Positions 11,301 through 23,900 of a DNA stretch of 64,000 nt are shown here, in pieces. Position 1 is the first letter of the stretch. Every line of letters begins with the position of its first letter. A model generated the notes under the pieces. That model saw nothing but the letters and a program-made list of their open reading frames with translations, was not told the DNA's origin and made no database searches. Source of the DNA: Brachionus manjavacas. Its lineage: Eukaryota > Rotifera > Eurotatoria > Ploima > Brachionidae. Where the stretch lies: contig JAHQIY010000003.1 in NCBI GenBank assembly GCA_019054805.1, positions 8,680,001-8,744,000 of the forward strand, in the 5' to 3' direction. The position numbers and the translations under genes are program-made.

Positions 11301-14191
11301 TAACCACATTATGGAATTTTCACAAAAGGTCTGGAAAAAAGAAACATCCTCTAATTGAACAGAATTATTCAGCTCATTATTTTCTTTGGAAATGAATTCA
11401 AATTTTTTTTTCAATTAGAAAAATAAATTACCCATATAGCAATAATGGCCATCACCTAAATATCCATTACTGCATACACAAGTTGGTTCATTATTAATAT
11501 CTCCGATGCACTCAGCGTTCATTCCACAACCATCAAAATTTCCAATCACAATTACATTTCCGTAGGGTTGCACACAAAGATATTCGTTTAAGCAATTAGG
11601 TGTTTTAAAAGTTCTGCCAATCTTTAAAAATTTTTGCTTATTCTTTAAATAAAAGCTTGCTATAAATTACTTCTAACATTCCATTTTTCTCTGGTAATCT
11701 ACAACCACAACCTTCTGGCTTAACACAATTTCCCATTGAGTCCAAAATAAAGCCACTTTTGCAAAAACATCCCTCTTGTTTTTCTATTATTCCACAATCG
11801 TATTCTTCATTTAGATAAAAACAATTTATTGGACAAGCTAATGAAGAATCCCATTTAAACTCTTGATTTAAATTACATTCAATTTCTTCAAAAAAATTAA
11901 TTTAAATATAATTTAATAAAATTTTTCTATTTCGAACCACAATTAGCTTGACTTCTCCAATTAATAAAAGTTGAATTGGTCGTTTCGTAGCATTTTGAAG
12001 TTAGCTCTTCAAATGCATAGCACCTATAAGCTTGTTGGTTAAAATCACCTTCAAGGGAACACAAGTCAATCACACAAGAATTGAAAAGAGCTTCTATTAA
12101 CTCTTTAGATAATTTTTGAACACATTCTTTCCAAGGTGCATCATACATTTTCATCACTGAACAAGCATTTTCATATTTTAATTTATTTTCACACAGTATT
12201 TCTTTGCTATTTTTTTGATTCAGGTCCATTTGACAACTTTATTTAAAATTATTCAAATGCGACATCTTAATCAATGAAGATCTAATTTTACTTATCAAAA
12301 ACATATTTACTATCGCTGTTCTTTATTGCTTTCCATTCAATTTCCCATTGATCTGTTTGAGCAACCAAATTATTTTTTCTATCACTCTTATCATTTCTGG
12401 TAACTCCATCAGCATTTCCACATAGACCACAGACAAAATTAGAGTAATAATCACATAAAATTATTTCTGCTTTGTGGACACCGTTCCATTTAACAGTGAG
12501 ACCGAATTCAGCTGAAAAGATAATATTGTTTAGGGAATAAAATATTCTAATACCATTTTGTTCATCAAAATAATTATTTGTCATTTGAATTCCGTTCAGA
12601 GTAAAACTTGGCATCCCCGATCTTGAAATATATAACAAAAATTTCATGCCATAAACCTGAATGAATATGTTGCGAATAAAAGAGACTTGATTTGGCCGAA
12701 GCGATTCTCTTTTTCCAAAGTCAAATTTAACATCAAAAGCAACAAGACTCGAAGGCTAAAATTGAAATTGTTTAATTTTTTATCTAATAGAATTTTGGCC
12801 ATTCTTGATATTTAGATTAAATATATAATGATATTTCGATAATTATTTTTTTCAAAAACCAAATTTCAAAATATTTAAAAAAATTACTAATGACGAATTA
12901 TAGCATTGAGTTGATACAAAATCATATAGACACGTTTGAGTAAAGTCATATCGTAAATTGTCAAAAGTTGAACAATGAGAATCACCCCAACAACTAAAAA
13001 TAGAAAAAAAAGCATATTAAATCAAAATTAATATTTGTTGAATTGTTCAAGTCATTTTTTCAAATTTGTAAATAAAACATATTTTAAAAAAATTTCTTTA
13101 TTTTCTATCTTGATTTAAATTTTTTAAATTTTTATTCAGTTTAACTCTCTATTGTTTAAGAGATTGTTTTTAATATTAAATTAGTTGAATAAAAAAATTA
13201 ATAATAAAATTAACTATATAAAAAAGTTTTTTTTTATTAAATTAGCTCATTTCCATTTAGTAAAAATGCAAACCAATTACCTTATATCAACGGGCTGTTT
13301 CAAAAATTTTAAATTTTTATTAAAACAATTCTTATGTTCCAAAAACAATAATTTATCAATCAGAAAAAAAAACCGATTCGGAAAAACATTCTCTTAAGAG
13401 AAATTTAGATCGAATATCAGAAATTATTACTAAAATACAACAAGATTTAATTCTTTTTCCCCAATATTTTTCAGAAAACCAAAAAATTTAGATACCTTGT
13501 AAAAAGCTAATTTTCATTTTTTGAGCTAAATTTTTTAAGGATAATTGTTAATAAATTAAAATATAGTATTTCAAAAATTTCCTGGTTATTTGAATAAATT
13601 GGTTAAAAATATTAAAATGGTGGTAAATGGTGAAATCGGTTTATCTAACCTGCATTTTAAAGGCCTACAACATCTAAATCTTGGGTCACCAATAGCACCT
13701 ATGGGACATTTACACTCGACTTTTTCATTCAACTTATTGCAGATAGCTCCATAGCCACATAATTTGCAAGAATCGTCGTTAACTTGGCTCATTTGACATT
13801 CATAATCAACATTAATTGATTGTCCATCGGAAAAACAGCTTTTGTTTATTTCGCCAGAATGAAAGTCGACACTACATTTAGCAAAACCATTACATGAAAT
13901 ATTCACTTTGTCGTAAATAAGCGTTTGGCTTTGACATTTTGAAATTGAATCATTTACTGGTTGGCAAAATTTTACACTTTTTGAAAAAAAAACATTTTTG
14001 ATGGAGATCCTTTCTGATGTACCACACTTGATATTTATCAACTCATTTTCACAAAAAGAAACTTTTTTCAAAAATTTAAAAAATTTTTTAGTCCAAAAAA
14101 TTTTAAAGATACCATTTTTGCAAAAAATTTCTCCTCTTGATAGCATAAAAATCAAATGTATACAAAAAATTGCCTGGTTAATTCGAGCCAT
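5301..14191 (-). CDS. Secreted SUEL-lectin/EGF/VWD/C8/TIL mosaic protein (gene A)
   Basis: Probable secreted, disulfide-rich extracellular glycoprotein. Model of 20 exons: 14191-14113, 14061-13650, 12993-12888, 12755-12292, 12236-11938, 11885-11671, 11621-11432, 11383-10915, 10869-10764, 7700-7358, 7302-7161, 7111-6807, 6751-6543, 6487-6289, 6228-6124, 6063-5983, 5934-5922, 5867-5834, 5786-5592, 5543-5301. All phases agree and give 1402 residues. Order: signal peptide (MARINQAIFCIHLIFML), SUEL lectin plus EGF-like (to residue 163), VWD (CWGDSHCSTFD, CGLCGN), C8, TIL, EGF, a second SUEL plus EGF (589-744), VWD (CWGDPHCTTFD), C8, TIL, EGF, linker, and a terminal VWD (GFGDPHY) with a 13-base microexon. 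The last VWD has CGLCNLTPG where CGxCGN is expected. VWD-C8-TIL modules are typical of mucins, zonadhesin and IgGFc-binding proteins. The first exon also reads through a 51-base in-frame segment (14062-14112) treated here as an intron. An AATAAA signal lies at 5277-5282. Confidence 0.85.
8668..9300 (+). mobile_element. CR1-like retrotransposon 3' fragment inside the long intron of gene A
   Basis: The fragment encodes the C-terminal end of a CR1-like reverse transcriptase (residues such as YRTYIRPHLEFSVSAWNP, then LERMGLTSLETRR). It continues in another frame to RIANVWNGLPNEVV before a stop near 9235. A 3' tail follows with a short hairpin and a TACTAC-type microsatellite near 9285. It is 5' truncated and frameshifted, so inactive. 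It sits antisense within the 3 kb intron of gene A (7701-10763). Confidence 0.85.
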
Positions 14192-14928
14192 TAGTTAAAT
14201 TAAGATATTGTTATTAAATCTAATATTTTTAGTTTAAAAAATTTATATTATTTCATTTTAATAATCTTAATTTGTGATAGATTGATCACAATTTGGTGCA
14301 GAGAGAGTATCTTTGAAGATGTCGAACAAGGCGATTGATGATACATAAATTTACTTTGGTACTTAATATCCGATAGTAAGGATATAGAAAACCTGCTTGC
14401 GGCAAAAAAAATAAAAAAAATAAAAGCGTACAGAAAATTATATTGATAAAAATGAAATGACGAAATTTTTAAATAATATAATTTTTTAGATAAAGAATCT
14501 AGAAATGTATTTATAGTAGTGCTATAACACGTTATTTCTGAGATTTTATTTAAGTCTTTAAACAGAAAAAAAGTTAAAATATTGTATATATTTATGGAAT
14601 TGCTAACGCTAATTCAGAATACACCATCATTTTCTATTACAATTTGAATCAATCTCTGAAATTTAATTTTTTTTATTAGATTAAACGTAATTAATATTTT
14701 AGACGATTTATTATAGATAGTTATTTCAATACAGTTAAAATATTAGTATTTTTTGAATTTTTACTGAAAATTTGGTACTTTATTGACATTATTCAAAAAT
14801 TTTAACAAACTTTAGTCAATATTTACTATGGTAAAATTTCGGTTAAGATTATTTTAACATAAAAGATAAAAATTAAGCCATAAATCTTTATTTTTAATTG
14901 ATTAAACTATAAAATTAGTCATCAAAAT
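14192..14928. promoter_or_regulatory. Spacer between gene B 3' end and gene A start
   Basis: This 737-base AT-rich stretch must carry the gene A promoter and the gene B terminator, since both genes run on the minus strand. No clear TATA box or other motif was singled out. A short palindrome GTGATAGATTGATCAC lies near 14274. Confidence 0.4.
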
Positions 14929-17900
14929 CTAAAATCCAATGCTACATCCTCGTTGTGAATTTTGGACCAAGAAAAAGTTTCTGTTGATGAAGTCGTCAAA
15001 TGGATTACCATTATTGTTACCACAAATACCACAGACAATATCGTTGCATTGATACAATTTCAACATTTGATCTCCATCAAAATATACTGTGAAAAAATTA
15101 GTTTGGAATACAATGTAATGATTTTCTCGTCTGACAAAAACATTCTCATTTTGCGACACGTATGGTAGCTCAACAGAAACTGTGTTTACCTTGATTAATT
15201 TTTGAAAAATTTAAGAAATTTTAAAGCTAAAAATTTGCCATTTATTTTTACTGTCAGTTCTTTTGTAATGGTGTAGAATTTTTTGTTGTAATAAATATTG
15301 ATCAACTTCAAGTAAGAGGCCTTATCGTTTGAATAACGATGTTCATGGTCGACATAAATAATGAATTTAAATTCGAAATTTCCTGGACAATAATCAGTTG
15401 CCAAAACATATGGACATGTCTTGTTTACCGAAAACTTGTCACCATCCTTAATGAAAATTTAGTTAAGGAAAACGTTTAAGGATTTTCCTGATTAGGCTTA
15501 CAAAAGTTCGATAATGTGGATCTCCAAATCCATAGCTAAATAACAGCAAATAATTTCAATTTTAAAAATAAAATTTTTCCTCTTACCAAACATTTTCAGC
15601 TAAAAAAAGAACAAATCAAATTAAAAAGATAAGTCAATTTAAGGAATCATATTTATTACCTTTGCATTCAGAAAATTCCAAATCCAAAAGATCCTCAAAA
15701 AAGAAAGGCTCATTAGAAAGACCACCTTTTGGTAAAAATTTTTAAAAATTAAAAACAAATTTTATCAATAATTACATCTTGAAGTTCCATTAACAAAGGT
15801 ATTTAAGAAATCATCGTTGTTAGGAGCACCTATATAAAGTTTAGAATTATATTTAAATAAATTAAAAATTAACCATTGATTATAAAATCTTCGAAACATT
15901 TTTTTTTATGGGTAACAAATTCATTATTCATTTCTGAAAAAATCAAAATTAATCAAATTATTATATTCATGTTAGTAAATATTAGACCTTCAATTTGTCT
16001 TTTGGTAGAACTAAAAGAAACTATTGTGGCTTCAGTAGTAGTTGTTGTTGTAGTTGGAGCTTCAGTGGTAGTTGTTGTTGTAGTTGGAGCTTCAGTGGTA
16101 GTTGTTGTTGTAGTTGGAGCTTCAGTGGTAGTTGTTGTTGTAGTTGGAGCTTCAGTGGTAGTTGTTGTTGTAGTTGGAGCTTCAGTGGTAGTTGTTGTTG
16201 TAGTTGGAGCTTCTGTGGTAGTTTTTGTCGTAGTTGGAGCTTCTGTGGTAGTTTTTGTCGTAGTTGGAGCTTCAGTGGTAGTTGTTGTTGTAGTTGGAGC
16301 TTCTGTGGTAGTTGTTGTTGTAGTTGGAGCTTCAGTGGTAGTTGTTGTTGTAGTTGGAGCTTCAGTGGTAGTTGTTGTTGTAGTTGGAGCTTCTGTGGTA
16401 GTTGTTGTTGTAGTTGGAGCTTCTGTGGTAGTTGTTGTTGTAGTTGGAGCTTCTGTGGTAGTTGTTGTTGTAGTTGGAGCTTCAGTGGTAGTTGTTGTTG
16501 TAGTTGGAGCTTCAGTGGTAGTTGTTGTTGTAGTTGGAGCTTCAGTGGTAGTTGTTGTTGTAGTTGGAGCTTCAGTGGTAGTTGTTGTTGTAGTTGGAGC
16601 TTCTGTGGTAGTTGAAGATGGAGCTTCAGTGGTAGTTGTTGTCGTAGTTGGAGCTTCTGTGGTAGTTGTTGTAGTAGTTGGAGCTTCTGTGGTAGTTTTT
16701 GTCGTAGTTGGAGCTTCAGTGGTAGTTGTTGTTGTAGTTGGAGCTTCAGTGGTAGTTGTTGTTGTAGTTGGAGCTTCTGTGGTAGTTGTTGTTGTAGTTG
16801 GAGCTTCAGTGGTAGTTGTTGTTGTAGTTGGAGCTTCAGTGGTAGTTGTTGTTGTAGTTGGAGCTTCAGTGGTAGTTGTTGTAGTAGTTGGAGCTTCTGT
16901 GGTAGTTGTTGTTGTAGTTGGAGCTTCAGTGGTAGTTGTTGTTGTAGTTAGAGCTTCATTGCAATTGTAACCATCTCCTTCAAAGCCAGAAATACATTTA
17001 CACTTTGGTAGATTATCTTCTCCTGCAATACATGCAGCAAATTCAGAACATTCTTTGAGGATCTCAATATTCAGCTGACCATTTAATCTGTCACATTCAA
17101 ATTTAACCGAGCAGTTTGTTTGAAGAGATTCGCCAAGCTTAGAAAAATGAGATTTTATGATATAATTTTTAATTAATTACTTAAATTTATTTGATTTTGA
17201 AAAAATGAATAATACATTTATTCACTTACAGGTAATATTCCAGATGCATCTGGTAGTGGACAACCACATTGATCAAGTGTGACACATACTCCATTTCCAT
17301 TCAATACGAATCCATCCTTACAAAAGCAACCTTCAACAGGCTTTATTTCACCGCAATCTGATGTACCAAGTGGATCGAGACATGTTCTAGGACAGCCTGT
17401 TCCGATTGTGTACATCTCGTTCATTTGACAAGTTAATGCTTTTAAAAGGAAATAATAGAAATTTTTGTTCAGCCTCAATTTAATTTAACAAGATTTGAAA
17501 CTTACGGCATCCTGTGGTGAATCTCCAATTAGATGCTTTATCAGAATTCAAAAGGCCATTGCAAATATCAGCCATTTCTTCGTAGGCCTTGCATTTGTAT
17601 TCTTGCTGTAAATCAGTATTTTGTTCAGTAGCACACATGTCAAATAAACATCCTTCATAAATACCGGCCAAAACATTTTGGTCTATTAATCTCAGGCATT
17701 CGGACCATGGTCCATTTCTTTCCTTAATAATGCCGCACCATTCATTATTCTTGTATATATTTTGATTTGAACATTTGACTGGATCTGGCTCAGGACCAGG
17801 ATTGTTGACCGGATCACATCTTAAAAATAAGTGTTCGTAATATTTTTTCTTTTTTAATTTGTCTTGAAAATCAATTTTACAAATTTCCATTTAGATTATC

Positions 17901-20900
17901 TTCTTCATCTGGAACTCTCCACAAACTTCCCCAATTGAATAATGTACTATTGTAATAAACATTATTGCTATCAATCAAACTATTATTCTTGTCAACAAAA
18001 TCATTGAATCTCGATCCTTTTAAAGTAGAAATTTTTGAATTCAACAATTTAAGCTAAATTTTAATCTCACCATCAGCATTTCCGCAAAGGCCACACACAT
18101 GGTTAGCATATGTGTCACATAAAATGACATCAGCTTTGTGATTTCCATTCCATAGTAGAGTCAAACCAAATGTTGTACTGAAAACAAGATTCGAACCCGA
18201 CACATATATTCTCACTCCATTCAAGTTGTCAACATAATTGTTTGAGCCAAGTATTCCATTGATGGTATATCTGTGTCTGTTTCCATTCTTTTTCAATAGT
18301 CTGAATTGTTGATTGAACACATTTATTTCCATATATGAAATGTAGGCTACTCTTTTATTTCCGTTTCTTTCTTCTTGCTTTTGAGTGATGCTAAATGGAA
18401 CCATTCCTTCAGGCTTAATTGATCCAAATTTTATTTAATGCTTTTAAAATTTTAATGCGAAATTTTTAATTGTTTTTCTTTTTTTTCTAATCTTTATTTA
18501 TTTATTTTTTTATTTATTTATTTAATTCAATTAACGCCAATTCTGGCGATGTAATAAAAAAGATTTAAAAAAAAACTTGAGTCAATCAGAATTTAGAAAT
18601 TTAGTCTTTCTTATAATAACTGTGTTTGTTAATTTAAATTTAAAAAAAAATAAATATAGAAAAATTCTATATTCAATGATAAAATTGTTTTTTTGCATAA
18701 TTTTTAGCATAAACATTTTGTCAATTAATTATTCATCCAAATTTTAGAAAAAGAGACTTAATAATGTTTTATTTTATATTGTTTTACTATTCTATTTAGA
18801 ATGCTTTTATTAGTAGGTTAAGAAGGGTTTTTCCATTTTGATCATTACTGTTTATCATTGGAAAATATGTTTTGATTGAGTCACTTATACCATTCTTTGC
18901 CATTATCTTTTTTTCTTCCTCTGTTTCCTTATCTTTATTATTCTTTTATTTTTTCCATTTTTAACTAGTCTTAATTTTTCATACTTATTAGTAATCATCA
19001 AATAAGAATTTGAATAAAATGTTACGTTTTTCATTCTTATTGTATGTAATTCCTTATTTCAATCTATATTTTTTATAATGTTTTTTATATTTTTTACAGT
19101 TCCGGAAATTAACTTATGACATCGTATCATCTAGTATTTTCTAATATCAAATAATATGAACTGATATCAAATGATTTTAGCAATCTGCTGATATTAGTAA
19201 AAAAAAAAAAAATTAAAGAAATTAATTTTAAATTATAAATTAAAAAACTTAGGATTTTATTTTAAATAAAAAATTTTTTTCACATATATATACATTAATG
19301 CATTTTAAATTAAATAATGCAAATTTTTACTTCTTTTTTAATTACTTCTTTGTTATACTTCTTTGTTATAATTTGTTTATTTCAAATACAGTGGATATTT
19401 AAAGAAAAAACACGATGTGGTATAGTGCTGATGTTGGTACAGATTTAATCGCGACAAAAAAGGCCTTCTGATCCGCTGCCGAAATAAAGAAAATTGCAAT
19501 TTTTTAATTATATTAAAAAATTCTAATTAAATATTGATATAAGAAAAATTCAAATTAAATGTCTACCATTTCTTGCCTAGAGATAATATAAACTATGCAT
19601 TGTGGATCACATCAGCAGCTAAAACAAATAGTCTTTTAATTAAAATTCTATTTAAGATAGATTTAAAATGCCAAATTTACCCGCATCTTAGCTTATTATT
19701 TTTATTATGATTTTTGTTTGATCTTACTTTATTAACTTTATTTTTTATTTTTTTTATAATTTATTCTAAAGGAGCTCTTGCTCGTTAAAAAAACAAATAA
19801 ATAAAAAAATTAAAAATAAAGTTAATAAAATAAGATCAAACAAAAATCAAATAAAGAAAATAATAATAATGTGCGGGTAAATTTGGCTTTTGTAAAAAAC
19901 GGATTAAGACAATTTTAGATGCACTATATTTAAATATTAAAGTTATTTATTGCATAGTGAGTATGAATGAAGATTTTACTTTTTTTCACACAATTGAATT
20001 TTAAATATTAAGATTACTTCACACAGTTAGCTATCATTTTAGCCTAATTATCATTAAATAATTAAATCGAACAAATTTTCTAAATAATATTTCGTAAAGT
20101 AATCATATATTATTCGGATTTTAAACAATTTTTAATAAATAACTCTGCTACAGACAAAAATTGATCCCAACTTCCCTCTTTATTTTGACATCTATTGTCA
20201 ACAAAAACTTTGAAAGAGGAAATAGTAGTTCAGACCCAAGCGTCCCTTCAATGAAAATCATTTATGTTAGTCAAGCTTTTAATTCTAGTTTTTAAATTGT
20301 TTACATTTTCTTTAAATTTAAAATAAGTTATTTTTTAAACTGGAAAATTAGCTTGAGAAATCATGGTTTTCATCATTATTATCTTAATAATCGAAAATTC
20401 CTTTTTTTTGAGGCACTTAACCATTTTCATGGGCATTAAGTGCGGCGTAAATTTTTTATTAGATTATAGATTAATTTATAGATTAAATTTTGAACAAATC
20501 TTTCTAAAATATTTGAAAAATACTTCGAAAATTTCTTACTTTTTTTTGCATTATTTCAGCTATAGGTTTAAATTAAAGGTTTTCAATGTTGTATTTTAAA
20601 AAAGATATGCTTTTGGATCTTAAGTTGAAGTATTAATCACCAATTTTTTATAACAACTGAAAAAATTTTAATTATCTTGGTATTATTTAAAAAAAAAAGG
20701 AATAAATTGGATTTGAATTTAAATTTAGCCAAAATTTTAATTTAACTATTTTAGATTTGTAAAGAAACGTTAGGATTTAAATTATAATAAAAATTTAAAA
20801 AGTTTACCTATCTAAAATACAAAACAAAATTATAATGCATTTTTATCTGATATAAAATCAAATGAAAATCTAAAAAGAAATAGAATAGTTTCTAAAATGC

Positions 20901-23900
20901 AAAACTAATATATATTTAAGCCTTGTGATAAAGAGATTAGGAAAAAATTAAATATCGAAAGGTAAAATGTCGAAATGTGTTATTTTCAAAAATTTTTGAG
21001 GCGGTCTGATTTGAGACGCACAAAAAATATTGTTGGAACTTGCAAAAAAATTGCAGAAAATTAAAAACTCTTGTTAAATGAAAGAGAAATTTTTTTTGAA
21101 ACCTTTTGGCCTTTAAAAAAAAAATTAAAAATAGATAAACTTATTTTTTTAAATTAGAAAAATAAAAGAGTGTAAATCAGAATTGTTCAAGAGAAAAACT
21201 TTATCAATGAGAGAAAAAAGGTAAATTAAACTTACCAGAGATTGATTGTAGCAATCGGTTGATACCAAATCGTATTTGCATTTTCCCATGAAATCAAACT
21301 TGGCCTTATCAAAAGTTGTGCAATGTGGATCACCCCAGCAGCTATAACAAATAGTTTTTTAATTGAAATTTTATTTAAGTAGAATTAAACAAGCCAAATT
21401 TACCCGCATCTAAGACTCTTACAACATCTTACGTTTGGATCCCCTACTGATCTAGATGGACATGAACATACTGGAGACCTATTGACATTTCTGCAAATGG
21501 CACCAAAACCACATGGATTTTCGGAACATGGATTGTTTGATTTTGGCCTTGGTTGACATCTGTATCTCACTGCTAAATACTTTTGCACATCTGGACAAAT
21601 TAAACCTAAAAATCTCACTGAAGCATCTACTCTGCATCTTCTCTTGTTATTACACTGCTTTCTCACCAGGTTGACTACATTCAATCCACGACAAAGCACA
21701 TTAGTGACCAAGCCGATGATCGATTTCGGTTTTGAAGCACACACTGAAAATTGACTTCTTTCAAATCTGGCTCTTCTAATTTTAATTATTTGGTCAGCTG
21801 GACACTCAATATTCAAAAACTCATTTTCACATGCATCTATTTGAAGGAAGAAATTTAAATTTTATTTTCGTAATTGAAAAGAAATTTACATTTTTCAACA
21901 TCTTTATTATTGGGTTTGTTTTCTTCTTCTGATGATTCTTCTTTGGAAGATTTTTCCTTCGAGGATTTTTCCTCAGATGATTTATCTTCACGAGACTTAT
22001 CTTCATTACTGTTCAAATTTTGACCATAAGGCATTATTAAGTTGTTTTTAGGACCAATTCGAAATTTACTGCAAACAAAGGTAAGTGTAACATGTCTCTT
22101 GTCACCATCGCATTCATCTCCAAATAAATCGTTATTTATGGTAAAGTTACAACTTGTTTCATTCCGGCATAATTCGGAAATTTTTCTTGATTTCAATGAG
22201 TATAAACTTTGGGCGCATTTCAGAGGACCAGTTTGTCTTTCGCATCTTGGATCATTGAGACGCAATTGTACAGATCGAACAAAAATAAATCTATCTTTAT
22301 CACATTCAAGTTTTACATTTTCACCTTCACATTTGGATACTGTTTCGGCTATAAATAAAGAAAATATTTTTAATATTTAGGAAGTTTGTAAAATATCAAA
22401 ACTCACGAGAAGTAAAAATATCTGTTAATTTGTCAAGAACATTATTCGTATTATTAAACAAATTTGGTAGTTTTTGTCCATTTCCCAAGAGATTCTGCAA
22501 CAAATTTGGTCTCGAGGCTTCTGTTTCATTTTCTAATTTGTCTTTATTTTTATTCAACAAGTCTTTTATATTTTGTACTCTGTCAAGCAAATTCTGGACT
22601 GGCTTATTTTCTTTACTTTCATTTTCGTTACTTTCTTTTTTTTCTTTGCTCTTATTTTCGTCACTTTCTTTTTTTTCTTTGCTCTTATTTTCGTCACTTT
22701 CTTTCTTTTCTTTATTTTTATTCAATAAGTCTTTTATATTTTGTACTCTGTCAAGCAAATTCTGGACTGGCTTATTTTCTTTACTTTCATTTTCATCACT
22801 TTCTTTCTTTTCCTTGCTCTTATTTTCATCACTTTCTTTCTTTTCTTTGCTCTTATTTTCGTCACTTTCTTTCTTTTCCTTGCTCTTATTTTCATCACTT
22901 TCTTTCTTTTCTTTGCTCTTATTTTCGTCACTTTTATTCTTTTCTCTGCTCTTATTTTCGTCACTTTCTTTCTTTTCTTTGCTCTTATTTTCGTCACTTT
23001 CTTTCTTTTCTTTGCTCTTATTTTCGTCACTTTCTTTCTTTTCTTTATTTTTATTCAACAAGTCTTTTATATTTTGTACTCTGTCAAGCAAATTCTGGAC
23101 TGGCTTATTTTCTTTACTTTCATTTTCATCACCTTCTTTGTTATTAAAAAAATTATTTTCGAAAGATTTCTTCTCAGATAATTTATCTTAATTACTTGTT
23201 GCTGTAGTAATCTCCTCAATGCAATTGTAACCATCTCCTTCAAAGCCAGAAATACATTTACACTTTGGTAGATTATCTTCTCCTGCAATACATGCAGCAA
23301 ATTCAGAACATTCTTTGAGGATCTCAATATTCAGCTGACCATTTAATCTGTCACATTCAAATTTAACCGAGCAGTTTGTTTGAAGAGATTCGCCAAGCTT
23401 AGAAAAATGAGATTTTATGATATAATTTTTAATTAATTACTTAAATTTATTTGATTTTGAAAAAATGAATAATACATTTATTCACTTACAGGTAATATTC
23501 CAGATGCATCTGGTAGTGGACAACCACATTGATCAAGTGTGACACATACTCCATTTCCATTCAATACGAATCCATCCTTACAAAAGCAACCTTCAACAGG
23601 CTTTATTTCACCGCAATCTGATGTACCAAGTGGATCGAGACATGTTCTAGGACAGCCTGTTCCGATTGTGTACATCTCGTTCATTTGACAAGTTAATGCT
23701 TTTAAAAGGAAATAATAGATATTTTTGTTCAGCCTCAATTTAATTTAACAAGATTTGAAACTTACGGCATCCTGTGGTGAATCTCCAATTAGATGCTTTA
23801 TCAGAATTCAAAAGGCCATTGCAAATATCAGCCATTTCTTCGTAGGCCTTGCATTTGTATTCTTGCTGTAAATCAGTATTTTGTTCAGTAGCACACATGT

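Larger units (their letters stand above)
16961..22740 (-). repeat. Downstream copy of the 6 kb internal duplication in gene B
   Basis: This block matches 23221 to about 28500. The offset is 6260 bases over exons 15-19 and 5600-5724 bases over exons 11-14. Exons and short introns are nearly identical, with only a few single-base differences. The long intron 14 (18414-21235) matches its partner only at its ends and in scattered blocks. The pair arose by tandem duplication within one gene. Confidence 0.9.

Noticed and set aside
15876-16970. Long plus-strand open frames across the 30-base repeat
   Set aside because: They encode only valine/glycine or cysteine/serine repeats. The minus strand gives the T7-EAP mucin repeat in frame with flanking EGF and VWD exons.
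22396-23190. Treating the TAA at 23188 as proof of a pseudogene
   Set aside because: A phase-consistent 60-base intron covers the stop, and every downstream exon remains open, so a functional gene is at least as likely.
22430-23191. Plus-strand open frames opposite the KESDENKSKE repeats
   Set aside because: Leucine/serine/phenylalanine repeats that are shadows of the minus-strand coding repeat.
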